Below, piece after piece: positions 1 through 10,850 of a DNA stretch of 64,000 bases. The notes beneath the pieces were generated by a model. It made no database searches and had not been told where the DNA came from. It saw only the letters and a program-made list of their open reading frames with translations. The DNA lies in contig OZ022259.1 of assembly GCA_963978905.1 (NCBI GenBank), positions 992,001-1,056,000 of the forward strand, read 5' to 3'. This DNA comes from Trichostrongylus colubriformis. Its lineage: Eukaryota; Nematoda; Chromadorea; Rhabditida; Trichostrongylidae. Numbering within the stretch: position 1 is the stretch's first letter; each line of letters begins with the position of its first letter. The position numbers were made by a program, and so were the translations under genes.

Positions 1-199
1 GCCCGACCACAGTTGTGTATGGAGTCGAGCGAAAATTTTCTTTCCTCTACTTTCAGCTAAGCTATTGAATTGGAAAAAAGCAGAGAATATGGCGTGATAA
101 TAAAGCATTTTGGTGTTAACATACTTCAGTCGCTTTGCAACGCATCCATTTTGCACCTCACCGACATGAATCGCGCGCAGTGGTGTGCGCCAGCCAACT

Positions 200-3100
200 G
201 GTTTACGTCATCATTGGGAGTTTGGATAGTTCAGAGATAAACAGTTTTGTATTCGATTGCATCGATTGGTAACTAACGTTCACTTGCTGAGCATCCAATT
301 CCTACACATTAATGGTATAATGGTGGATCTATATCTTTATTATCATTGTTAATCGTTTTCGTAAACATGCTTCACTACTTGGAATTTTACATAGCTAGCG
401 GTCGATACCAAGTGTTGCTACCAATACCTAATTAAAATGATTCCGAGTGAACCGCTCGCTTCGCTATCACAGATATAGGTTGTATCATAATTATCAATGT
501 AGATCACAGTATCAAGAGTAGTGCACCATTTTTTGGAACGCAAGGCAATTCAGCGGTCGATGCATCGGCCAGCCATATCAGGACATAAACAAAATATGTT
601 CATCCAATGGCACTGGGCATCGGACGCTTTTGCTAAAGCGGTCGTATAGTAGTAGCAAATGATGTAAATGATTTCATCCTATCCAATCCTAATGGTTCCT
701 ATCAGCCACTGTAAGCCGCTATCAGTTTCACTGAGGCCCTGTACCCAACAATACCATTGAGTCCCCCGTACCCTACAATACCTGCAAATGTGAACATTTA
801 ACTGTTAGCCGCAAAAGCGAACCGGCCTTGGTGACATTTCCCTTCTCACGTTTCCAATCGAATATTATCAACCATTATCACTTTGGATCACCCACTATCA
901 ATGTCCCCGTCCAACCCTGCTGAACACCCATGAGTGACAGCGGCGACATTTGTCTTCTCATAATCATTATCAAATTTATCAACCATTATCGATTTGAATC
1001 ACCTACCATCGAAGTTCCTGGCCCACCCTGCTAAACATCTATGATGTGTTAGCGCTCTAGGATCAATGCGAAAAGCGAAACAAATTTGACGACGTTTGTT
1101 TTCTCATATTTATATCGAATCTTATCAACCATTATCACTTTAACTCACTCACACTAAAAGTCCCTGGCCCATCCTGCTAAACACCTATGAGTGTTAACGC
1201 TCCAGGATCAATGCCGAAAGCGAAACGGATTCGACGACTCTAGCCTTCCGACGCTCCTTTTCGAATCTTATTAATCGTTATCAATGCGGGTCACCCACCG
1301 TTAATGTCCCTGTCTCAGGACTTAGAACACCTATAAATATCGGCACTCTAGAATCAACGCGAAAGGTGAATCGAAAATGACGACATTTGCCTTCTCATGC
1401 TCCTAATCTAATCTTATCAACCGTTATCAATGCGGATCACCCACCGTTAATGTCCCTGGCACACCCTGCGAAACACCTATGAGTGTTAACGCTCCAGGAA
1501 CAATGCGAAAAGCGAAACGGATTCGACGACTCTAGCCTTTATACGTTCCTTATCGTATCTTATCAACCGTTATCAATGCGGATCACCCACCATTAGTGTC
1601 CCCGTCCCACCCCGCAAAACACCTGTTAGTATGAACGCTCCGGGACCAATGCGAAAAGCGAAACGGATTTGACGACTCTAGCCTTTTTACGTTCCTTATC
1701 GTATCTTATCAAGCGTAATCAGTGCGGGTCACCCTTCATGAATGTTCCCACCCCATCCCGCAAAACACCTGTGAGTATGAACGCTCCGGGACCAATGCGA
1801 AAAGCGAAACGGATTCGAAGACTCTAGCCTTTATACGTTCCTTATCGTATCTTATCAAGCGTTATCAATGCGGATCACCCACCATTAGTGTCCCTGTTCC
1901 ACCCCGCAAAACACCTGTTAGTATGAACGCTCCGGGACCAATGCGAAAAGCGAAACGGATTCGACGACTCTAGCCTTTATACGTTCCTTATCGTATCTTA
2001 TCAAGCGTTATCAATGCGGATCACCCACCATTAGTGTCCCTGTTCCACCCCGCAAAACACCTGTTAGTATGAACGCTCCGGGACCAATGCGAAAAGCGAA
2101 ACGGATTCGACGACTCTAGCCTTTATACGTTCCTTATCGTATCTTATCAAGCGTTATCAATGCGGATCACCCACCATTAGTGTCCCTGTTCCACCCCGCA
2201 AAACACCTGTTAGTATGAACGCTCCGGGACCAATGCGAAAAGCGAAACGGATTCGACGACTCTAGCCTTTTTACGCTCCTTATCGTATCTTATCAAGCGT
2301 AATCAGTGCGGGTCACCCTTCATGAATGTTCCCACCCCATCCCGCAAAACACCTGTGAGTATGAACGCTCCGGGACCAATGCGAAAAGCGAAACGGATTC
2401 GACGACTCTAGCCTTTATACGTTCCTTATCGTATCTTATCAAGCGTTATCAATGCGGATCACCCACCATTAGTGTCCCTGTTCCACCCCGCAAAACACCT
2501 GTTAGTATGAACGCTCCGGGACCAATGCGAAAAGCGAAACGGATTCGACGACTCTAGCCTTTATACGTTCCTTATCGTATCTTATCAAGCGTTATCAATG
2601 CGGATCACCCACCATTAGTGTCCCTGTTCCACCCCGCAAAACACCTGTTAGTATGAACGCTCCGGGACCAATGCGAAAAGCGAAACGGATTCGACGACTC
2701 TAGCCTTTTTACGCTCCTTATCGTATCTTATCAAGCGTAATCAGTGCGGGTCACCCTTCATGAATGTTCCCACCCCATCCCGCAAAACACCTGTGAGTAT
2801 GAACGCTCCGGGACCAATGCGAAAAGCGAAACGGATTCGACGACTCTAGCCTTTATACGTTCCTTATCGTATCTTATCAAGCGTTATCAATGCGGATCAC
2901 CCACCATTAGTGTCCCTGTTCCACCCCGCAAAACACCTGTTAGTATGAACGCTCCGGGACCAATGCGAAAAGCGAAACGGATTCGACGACTCTAGCCTTT
3001 TTACGCTCCTTATCGTATCTTATCAACCGTTATCAATGCGGATCACCCACCATTAGTGTCCCCGTCCCACCCCGCAAAACCCCTGTTAGTATGAACGCTC

Positions 3101-3660
3101 CGGGACCAATGCGAAAAGCGAAACGGATTCGACGACTCTAGCTTTTTTACGCTCCTTATCGTATCTTATCAAGCGTAATCAATGCGGATCACCCACCATT
3201 AGTGTCCCCTTCCCACCCCGCAAAACACCTGTTAGTATGAACGCTCCGGGACCAATGCGAAAAGCGGAACGGATTCGACGACTCTAACCTTTTTACGCTC
3301 CTTATCAAATCTTATCAACCGTTATCAAGGTGGATCACCCACCATTAATGTCCCCGTCTTACCCCGCAAAACACCCAAAAGGGTCAGCGCTCTAGGACCA
3401 ACCTGAAAGGGGAAACGACATTGGTGACATTCGCCTTTCGAGGCTCCTTATCAGCGCGTATCAGCTGCTATCACTTTCGGTCCACCACCGCCTGGGTCCC
3501 CTTACCACCCCCTATATCATTTGTAAAATTCAGCGTCCTAGCTTTGCTGCGACGCGAGATATGAATTTCGTGACAAACAGACGGACACACACACACACAC
3601 ACACACACGCACAGACATACTAAGCGAATTATATAGAGTAGGATAATAGAGGACAACACT
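200..3660 (+). repeat. R1 composite repeat, copy a (head, expanded array, tail)
   Basis: This is the first of five copies of a dispersed family in this window. The head (about 200-830) recurs at 3.8-4.3, 8.0-8.35 (inverted), 10.85-11.5 and 22.2-22.4 kb; shared strings include CTGAGCATC and GCGGTCGATACC. Tandem monomers follow, then a tail at 3440-3650 with TTTGCTGCGACGCGAGATATG, ATTTCGTGACAAACAGAC, an AC microsatellite and a final TTATATAGAGTAGGA. No coding capacity is evident. The tail resembles the 3' ends of non-LTR retrotransposons and SINEs, which is an inference. Boundaries are approximate because only other copies define them. Confidence 0.8.
1230..3330 (+). repeat. 146-bp satellite array with higher-order units
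   Basis: About 14-15 tandem copies of a 146-bp monomer, each containing CTTATCAAGCGTTATCAATG and GCGAAACGGATTCGACGAC. The period is fixed by identical sites at 1722, 2306 and 2744, which are 584 and 438 bp apart (4 and 3 monomers). A variant monomer carrying TCACCCTTCATGAATGTTCC occurs only at those three places, so the array has a higher-order pattern of one variant followed by two or three standard monomers. Divergent single monomers occur in the other R1 copies, so the array appears to have grown from an internal tandem module of R1. Confidence 0.9.
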
Positions 3661-3789
3661 ATATCCCCAAACCCTTCCCCTCTCTTAAAAATTTACTTAT
3701 TACTATTTGCTCCCATCCGTCATCCAGTTTCGATTTTTGCCCAGGCGGACAGTGTGTTTACCCACAAATCGTTTAACGCTTGGGCTGAA

Positions 3790-5236
3790 GGGTCACTACT
3801 GGGAGTTTGGATAATTCAGGGACCGATAGTTTTATATTCGATTACACCAATTGGTAGCAACTTGCTGAGCATCTAATTCTTACATGTTGATGGTAGATCC
3901 ATATACCAGGTATCAATGCTTATGTTTTTTAAAACATTCACATTATTTGGAGTTTCACATCGAGCGGTCGATACCCAGTATTGTTGCAGGTACCGCACAA
4001 GAAAATGATTCGCTTGCTTTGCTATCACAAATCTTGATCGCATCTTGATAATCCATATAGATCGCACTATCAAAAAGCGTGCACAATTATTTGGAACATT
4101 AGGCAATCAAGCGGTCGATACATCGGTATCTGATATCAACACAAACAAAATATATTATCTAGTTGTACTGACGCTTTTACATTAACGATCGCATAGTAGT
4201 AGTGAACGGTGTACCGGATTTTATCCCATCAACATCCTCTTATCAACCTCTGTAAAGCGCTATCATTAAGTCACCATTTATCCCCGTACCCCGCAATACC
4301 TGTGTGGGCATTCCACTCCCGGTCGGAAAAGCGAATCGGATCTGTGACATTTACCTTCCGACGCTCCTTATCGAATCTTATCAACCGGTATCAAATTTGG
4401 ATCATCCACCAATAATGTTCTCGGCCTATCCCGCAAAACACCTATGAGTGTCAGCGCTCTAGGATCAACCCAAAAGACGAAGCGGACTTGACGACATTTG
4501 CCTTCCGACGCTTCTTATCGAATCTTATCAACCGGTATCAAATTTGGATCACTCACCATTGATGCTCCCTCTCCACCCTGCTAACACCTATGAATGTCAG
4601 CGCTCTTGGATCGACGCGAAACGCGAAACGAATTTGTTGGCATTTGCCATTTTACGCTCCTTATCGTATCTTATCAACCGTTATCAGGTTGGCTCACCCA
4701 ATATTAATGTCCCCGCCCCATCCCGCAAAACACCCCTGTGAGTGTCAGCGATGTGGGGTCAACGCGAAAGGCGAAACGGATTCGACGACTCTAGCCTCTT
4801 TACGCTCCTTATCGAATCTTATCAACCGTTATCAGTGCGAGTCAACCACCATTGATTTCCCTGTCTCAAGACTCAGAACACCGATGGATATCGGCGGTCT
4901 GGGATCAACCCGAAAGCGAAACGAATTTGACGACATTCGCCTTCTCATGCTCCTTAACAAATCTTATCAAACATTATCAATTTGGATCACCCACCATTAA
5001 AGTCCCTGGCCCACCCTGATCAACACCTACGAGTTTTAATGCTCCAGGATCAATGCGAAAATAGTAACGGATTCGACGACTCTTGCCATTTCACGCTCCT
5101 TATCGTATCTTATCAACCGTTATCAAGTTGGCTCACCCACTATTAATGTCCCCGCCCCATCCCGCAAAACACCTATGAGTGTTAGCGCTCTACGATCAAC
5201 CCGGAAGGCGAAACGACTTTGGTGACATTCGCCTTT
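3790..5236 (+). repeat. R1 copy b, left part
   Basis: The head (3790-4300) matches copy a, for example GGGAGTTTGGATAATTCAGG and CTGAGCATCTAATTC. It is followed by about six divergent 146-bp-type monomers (4340-5220), each with CTTATCAACCG and CCCGCAAAACACC. The copy stops abruptly at the TTTAAAGGCA junction near 5236, and its tail resumes near 7083 after an insertion. No gene is visible in it. Confidence 0.8.
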
Positions 5237-7083
5237 TAAAGGCAGTGTTTGGAGAAATTCGGCAGAAAAGTAAAAGAAGTAGTGAATATGAAAGTCGAGA
5301 TGCTTACGAGGGAGGTCTTTCAGGTCATGACGCGCTTTCGGGAAACGGTTTTTTCCATTATATGGGGGTATCTACATGAAACATATAACTGACTTCCATT
5401 TTTGCTGCGCGGCCCCACAAATGCCAAAAAAGGAGAAAAGAAATTTTTTCGAAAAGGCGATTTTAACCCACTTATGGTAACGCATCCTCCTTGCAACTTT
5501 GATCATGTGCATATCCAAAGGTGTTCTTATATTTCACATCCAAAACAAAGTCAAATACGGAAAAAATGAAACCTCATCTCTACCATGTACTAAAAGTGCG
5601 TAGCAGTCTCATAACGGATCCCCGATGTATGGATGCTGTGGCGATTGGATGGCCTACTGGATACGGCGATGGACTCTTAAACGGATGAAGTGATGGGTTG
5701 GTGGTTCGAATCCCTGCACTGACGAAGTTTTGCATTTTTCTTTGCATTCACTTTTTCGTCTTCAAATATGTCTATTTATGCCGAATGACTACGATTGTCG
5801 TTGACAGCATGCCAGAATGACTCCATTTACGAATTGTCAATGAATTTTGTGATGTGATCTTTCTAGACACGAAAGGACCCGTAGCGCTCAAAATTCGCGA
5901 TTTCGCCCAAAACGAGTGTCATATTCGTGTTCAGGAGGCCAAACTACCCTTGGGGACACATTTCTATCCAATTTCAAATTTTGACCCTAACTTCGAAAAA
6001 GATGTTTGGTCATGGGTACATGGTGCGCTTTCTACTTGTAATAGAAGTGAGTAACTCACAAAATCGATGAAAATCAGTGGGATATGCACAGCATGGATGC
6101 CTATCGCTATAATTTCAGCTATCAAGCACCAAGCAAGAGAAATAGAGAGAATTTCCTAACAAGTGATATCGTCGTCTCCTTCATCGAATGTGCAGTCGAT
6201 GGTATATACCAATGCCCAGCTCAAAGTTTCGAATTTGGGTCAAAATCTCGATTGGGCTGGAAACTTACTCTTAGGGGTAGTTCGACCTCCTTAACACGAG
6301 TATCAAATCCGTTTTGCGCAAAAACGCCTCGTTCGTGTGCTATAAGCGCCGAAAGGCTAAAAAATTGGACTGTCAAACTTGCTGAAAACTGGCAATAGAG
6401 GGCAGTTCGGTGTTCTAAATGTAATTACTGCTCTTAATCTTCATATTCGAATGTTTACGAGCCCAAAAACTGAAAATCTAAATTTTGCAAAAATTTGTCC
6501 TTATTGGGAATCGAACCATCAACCCTGTTTTTGGCATTTGTAGGGCCGCGCAGCAAAAATGGACATCAGTTATATGATTCTTGTACATACCCCCATACAT
6601 GCAAAAAACATCTTTCAAAAAGCGCGTCATGAGTTGGAAGACCTTCCTCGTTAGTAACAGGACACTGAGGAAAAAACAAATGGAAATGGTCAGAGATCTG
6701 AGAAATAGGACCCTTCCCCACCGTTGATTCCCGATGTGGGCCTTCCCGTGAAGAGGCAGGTGGTCCGGACGAGATTTTCATTGACGTGTTGACATGTCCT
6801 AAACACGGAGGGATGTTCGGAAATAAGGAAGCATCCTTTTTCTGAAGTGAGCTTCAAGCCAGAACTGAGAAGGTGGGTCGCGATACCTTCTATTCCCACC
6901 CCAGCCAATCAGTCGCTAGGGGGCTGACTGAGCTATGTAAGGCGGCTGGAGCTGAAAAGCCGCCTCTGCCACAGCTCCGAGGCGCGCCTTTCGTGAGGGA
7001 TTTCGCCGCAAATAGGCTTTCCAGACCCGTAGTTTTCGAGTAAATGATTCCTTATTCCTTATCCCCCACATTACCCCTAACAT
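5237..7083. mobile_element. nested DNA element with TTTAAAG ends inserted in R1b
   Basis: The sequence on either side joins to restore R1: CATTCGCCTTT before it and GGCTCCTTATCAGCGCG after it match the uninterrupted copy a. The ends look like short inverted repeats: TTTAAAGGCAGTGTTTGG on the left, and the complement of the right end reads CTTAAAGACAATGTTAGG. Inside lies a second, longer inverted pair: 5301-5426 against 6532-6657, about 126 bp each, containing GTCATGACGCGCTTT and TTTGCTGCGCGGCCC. No transposase is recognisable, so it is non-autonomous. It may be two elements nested in each other. Confidence 0.65.
5641..5720 (+). other. tRNA-like Pol III promoter remnant
   Basis: Within the inserted element are an A-box-like TGGCCTACTGG (5650-5660) and, 43 bases further, a B box GGTTCGAATCC (5703-5713). 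The spacing suits a tRNA-derived promoter. I could not fold a complete cloverleaf, so this is a tRNA-derived or SINE-type head rather than a working tRNA gene. A further B-box-like GGTTCGATTCC lies on the opposite strand at 6507-6517. Confidence 0.4.
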
Positions 7084-7210
7084 TGTCTTTAAGGCTCCTT
7101 ATCAGCGCGTATCAGCTGCTATCACTTTCAGTCCACTACTACCCCTTATCATCCCCTATATCATTTGTAAAATTCAGCGTCCCAGCTTTGCTGCAACGCA
7201 AGATATGAAC
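7083..7210 (+). repeat. R1 copy b, displaced tail
   Basis: GGCTCCTTATCAGCGCGTATC followed by TTTGTAAAATTCAGCGTCC and CTTTGCTGCAACGCAAG is the tail module of R1, in the same orientation as the left part ending at 5236. It lacks the AC microsatellite and TATATAG end, so the copy is truncated or broken again near 7210. Confidence 0.75.
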
Positions 7211-7364
7211 AGAGGTACCTCACGAAATTCGTGAAGATTCGGAAAGACGAAGTTTGGATCCAGCATGCGCCGAGCACGTTCCAAAGCAGCCCTTTTACAT
7301 ACGATCTGTCATCGTGATGTTTCTCTGAACTACACATAAGAGCATCCAGTGTCAGGGGGCTGTA

Positions 7365-8350
7365 AGGGGATCCTAGCGGTCGTGGACCGAAAGTGATAGA
7401 AGCTGATGAGGGCTGATAGGGAGCCTTGGAATGCTGATGTTGCCGAATCCTTTCGGTCTTTTGGGTCGATCCTAGAGCGCCTACATTCACAAGTGTTTCG
7501 AGGGGTGGGACGGGCACGTTAATGTGGATGATTCTTATTTATAACACTTGATAAGATTCAATAAGGAGCGTCAAAAAACTAATGTCTTTAAACCCTTTTC
7601 CCCATTTGAGCTTATCCTAGAGCGCCGACACTCATAGGTGTTCTAGAGGATGGGACGGGCACATCAATGATGGGTGATCCAAATTGATAACGGTTGATAA
7701 GGGATGATAAGGAGCCTCAAAAGGCTGATGTCGTCCCCATTCGGGTTGGTCCTTGAGGGCCGACACTCATAGATATTTTGAAGAAAGGGACAGAGACATT
7801 GATAGTGAGCTTGATAACGGTTGATAAGATTAGATAAGGAGCGTCAAACAATTGTCGCGAAATCCGTTTCCCTGTTCTGGCTAACAATGGATGTTCACAC
7901 TCACAGGTATTACAGAGTATGGGGGCCTTAATCATGGCTTTTCGAATCTGCCATCCGGAAATGTAGAAGGGATAAAATCCGGTACACTACTTACTACTAC
8001 TATACGACTGCTGTAGGAAATACGTCTGATGCTCAGTACTATTCGGTAAACATATTTTGTTGATGTTCTGACATCTGCTGCCGATGTATCGACCGCTCAA
8101 TTGCCTAGCGTTCCAAATAATGGTGAATGTTTTTCAAAACTGCGATCTACGTAGATGATCAAGATACGATCTAGCTTTGTGATAGGAAAGCAAGCGATTA
8201 ATTCTCTCATGCAGTGCAAGCAACAATTACGGCTATCGACCGCTAGACTATGTAAAATTCCTAATAGCGGTGCATGTTTACAGAGACGATAAGCATCGAT
8301 AACTGGCATACGGATCTACCACCTATAGCAGAAAGTAGGGGCTCAGCAAA
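7365..8350 (-). repeat. R1 copy c (inverted)
   Basis: Read on the minus strand this is an R1 copy. The head lies at 7980-8350 (GGTAGATCC, GCGGTCGATAC region, AGTAGTAAGTAG near the ACTACTATACG string) and three or four monomers at 7380-7930 (GATAACGGTTGATAAG is the complement of the monomer core). It lies head-to-tail inverted relative to copies a and b. No coding sequence is seen in it. Confidence 0.75.
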
Positions 8351-8359
8351 AAGGCAACA

Positions 8360-9196
8360 TCGACCATTCCCCCATAACATATTTCTATTGAGTTAAATAA
8401 TTATAATGAATAAATCGCACAGTACTGTGCGATAGTCCAACTGGTCTATTATAAAATAAAAAAGCATTTTTCGAAGAAAGAGTTGGATGAAGCTTATCGA
8501 GGGGATGCTATACGAATAAACACATATTTTCAGTAAAAAGGAAAGGTAGCATTTTGAAAACCATTCGAAGACTGCTTACCCTTCATCACATATCTCATCT
8601 ATGAACAAAATGCATGTGTCCATGGCATCAATGAAAGCTCTCTCTTCGACGTTTTTCCGAAGCACCGTTGAGATAGCGTCGAAGAGACAGTTGAGCAGAA
8701 TTCAACACAAGCTCGTTTTCGCGACTGCTTCTGAGCACGTACATATAGAGATTTACATTGGACCGGTAGATGCAGGTCACACCATCGAGATTTGATTCGC
8801 TATTTGATTTCAGGCGACGGCTGCGACGCGGCGATCACGATGGAACGCGGTATCTTCCCATACTAAATTCTGACATATTTAAATACTTCAAACTTTACCT
8901 AGAGCCCATCTTTCAAACAGCTGTAAACTGTTTTCCTAATAAATCCATTAGTACTATCTATTGGCCGCTTGCTCTTTTCAGTGGTTGCTTAGTTCTCGAT
9001 ATGGGTTTCCGGATGAGGATTAGATGAGAGAAATTTTGAAGTGTTTCACTTCAAATGGACGTACCTGAGCTATGCCATATCTTCACAAAGAAGCAAGAAA
9101 AATTTAGGAAAGCCAACTGAGAGAAATTTTTCGTCGAATTTGCGAGATCTTAACAAGATTCCCCCGAAAAATTTATTTATTTTTGCTGAAATTTCT
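8360..9196. other. spacer; perfect 20-bp palindrome at 8414-8433
   Basis: I find no supported exon here. The one structure is ATCGCACAGTACTGTGCGAT at 8414-8433, a perfect palindrome. Related versions occur at 10591-10610, 21730-21749 and 21826-21844. At 21.7 kb two of them bound a 120-bp element as terminal repeats, so this may be a fused pair of such ends. Confidence 0.5.
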
Positions 9197-9925
9197 CTAG
9201 TATGCATCCTTTGCTCTCGAAGGCTTAGTGAGAGGGCGAGAAGCGTCGATCAGCTTCTCTGAGAAATGCGCCATGCGTGAGGATTTCATCCACATTCTCA
9301 ATGAATACAAACGTTTTTCCGGTCCGCATAGTGCTAGATTATGTGCTTGCGATCGTAGTAAGATATAGAAGAAGTTCATGCCAGCTAATTTTTTGTTTTC
9401 ATCCCATTGTTTCTGCAGTGTCCATCCACGGTTGTATCCGTTTCTAGAGTCATGTTGGTGGTCTGGCCACCTGATCCCCAGAGCGTCTGCTAGAACAACG
9501 AACAGAATTATATAGATTTATTATGGATAAAGGAGCAAATGAATGAAGGGGGGATTAGTTCGTTGCAATGGACGTGGGAGGCTCGGTGGTGACGATGGAA
9601 GTACAGGCGCCGGAGTAGATGGCAAATTGGTCTAAGGAAACCAGGTCCGGTAGCTCGAGCGTTCCCTCTCTGTCTTCTAGGCGGCGTCAGACCTCAAGTA
9701 TATAGGTTAGTACCGTAGCCGCGGAATTCAGTGAGTCATCAATCATGGAAAGAGAACAGGTTTCAGCGAATGCTTACAGTAGATATCGCTTTCCACGGCT
9801 AATTGGTGAATTTTGGAGGTGTCTCTGTACGTGGTTTCGGTGTCAGCGGACCAATAAAAGGGCTGTTGGCGTTGACCGGTTTCGTTGCAGATCGCGCCAT
9901 GCTTGAGGTCTCCATGATGATCAAG
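9197..9925 (-). CDS. last two exons of an unrecognised protein gene
   Basis: Two minus-strand exons fit in phase. The first spans about 9925-9778; its 5' limit is unsure and it contains the strings HGAICNETGQR and FYWSADTETTYRD. It ends at a GTAAGC donor in phase 1. The second spans 9486-9197, begins after a TAGCAG acceptor and ends in TAG. It adds about 95 residues including IRWPDHQHD, NRGWTLQKQWDENKK, NFFYILLRSQAH and MWMKSSRMAHFSEKL. The joined product is hydrophilic with aromatic-rich patches and reads like real coding sequence. I do not recognise the family. Further upstream exons presumably lie at higher coordinates but I could not place them. Confidence 0.5.
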
Positions 9926-9949
9926 TTAAACTAGTTTCAGGTTCGAACC

Positions 9950-10850
9950 CACTTAGTCATTTTTCTCATTTTTTCCCTTACACTTTAGACCCTTAGCCTG
10001 AGAAATTCTGTTGATCACCGCTTACTTCAACATTTACGACCCCCCCCCTCTTAGCAGAACAAATACAACCCCCCTCCACGTTGAGGATTCCTCAACGGAG
10101 GCTTGATCCTGCCTCCTCATGATTTCTAGGAAGCCCCTTCGAGTCGGTTCGGCAGTGGTAGTCCGGGTCTTTCGTAAGCTCTTCGGTCGGCTCAGCGGTG
10201 GCCCTGGCCAGCGCGAGACGCCCCAACGAATCGTCAGCGGCCATCCGTGGCACGGTAATAAGTACGGGCCTGTACCGCCCATCAAACTCGGTATAAATAC
10301 CGCCCAGGACTGAGTATAAATGCCGCTCTCCCCGGCGCTCCTCCAGCTCTACGATAAGTGACTCAAAAGCTCACTTCAAGATTACTGGGGTATTGCAGCT
10401 TCCGCCGTGACCACACAATTCTACCTACAGCCAGCAGGCTGCACATTTACCGAGACAGAGATATCAATCCTTTGAGCCACAAAGCAGCCCAGGCTCGCCC
10501 ACCCCAGACCTGATTGTTGACAAGGACGGTGGCGACGGTGGCAACAACGTGCACATGAGGCCTACGACTTCTATAATAATAAGTTGGGTTATCGCACAGT
10601 ATTGCGCGAATAACACAATAGCATTAGGTACTGGGGAGATGGTCGATGTTGACTTTTTGCTGGACATCTACTTTCTACATATAGGCGATAAATATTAACC
10701 GATATCGAAGATATCACCACTAAGGAAGTTCACCTTTTTTCAGAAGTCCAGATGATTTAGCGAGATACCTTTTGTTACAATGATATCAACGACCAATGTT
10801 CGGGCATGAATGGGTGAATCCACTAATCAGTTACCCCTCGGTTGAAGTGG
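9950..10850. other. spacer without supported genes
   Basis: No exon with good splice signals is evident. The stretch holds a C-run near 10041, a GC-rich tract at 10080-10360, and a degenerate version of the GCACAGTACTG palindrome at 10591-10610. Confidence 0.4.

Noticed and set aside
1722..2995. Three identical 83-codon open frames in the 146-bp array
   Set aside because: They start at the same variant monomer and run through two tandem units. 146 is not a multiple of three, there is no splice or start context, and identity follows from the DNA repeat.
1230..3330. CRISPR-like regular repeats
   Set aside because: Units are contiguous 146-bp monomers without unique spacers, in a eukaryotic repeat family.
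9552..9690. Minus-strand frame ending LDQFAIYSGACTSIV as an alternative last exon of the 9-kb gene
   Set aside because: Joining it to the upstream exon in phase 1 creates an immediate stop, whereas the 9486-9197 exon joins cleanly.
9866..9952. tRNA gene suggested by GGTTCGAACC at about 9939
   Set aside because: The possible A box is 74 bases upstream with no cloverleaf, and the stretch overlaps a good minus-strand exon.
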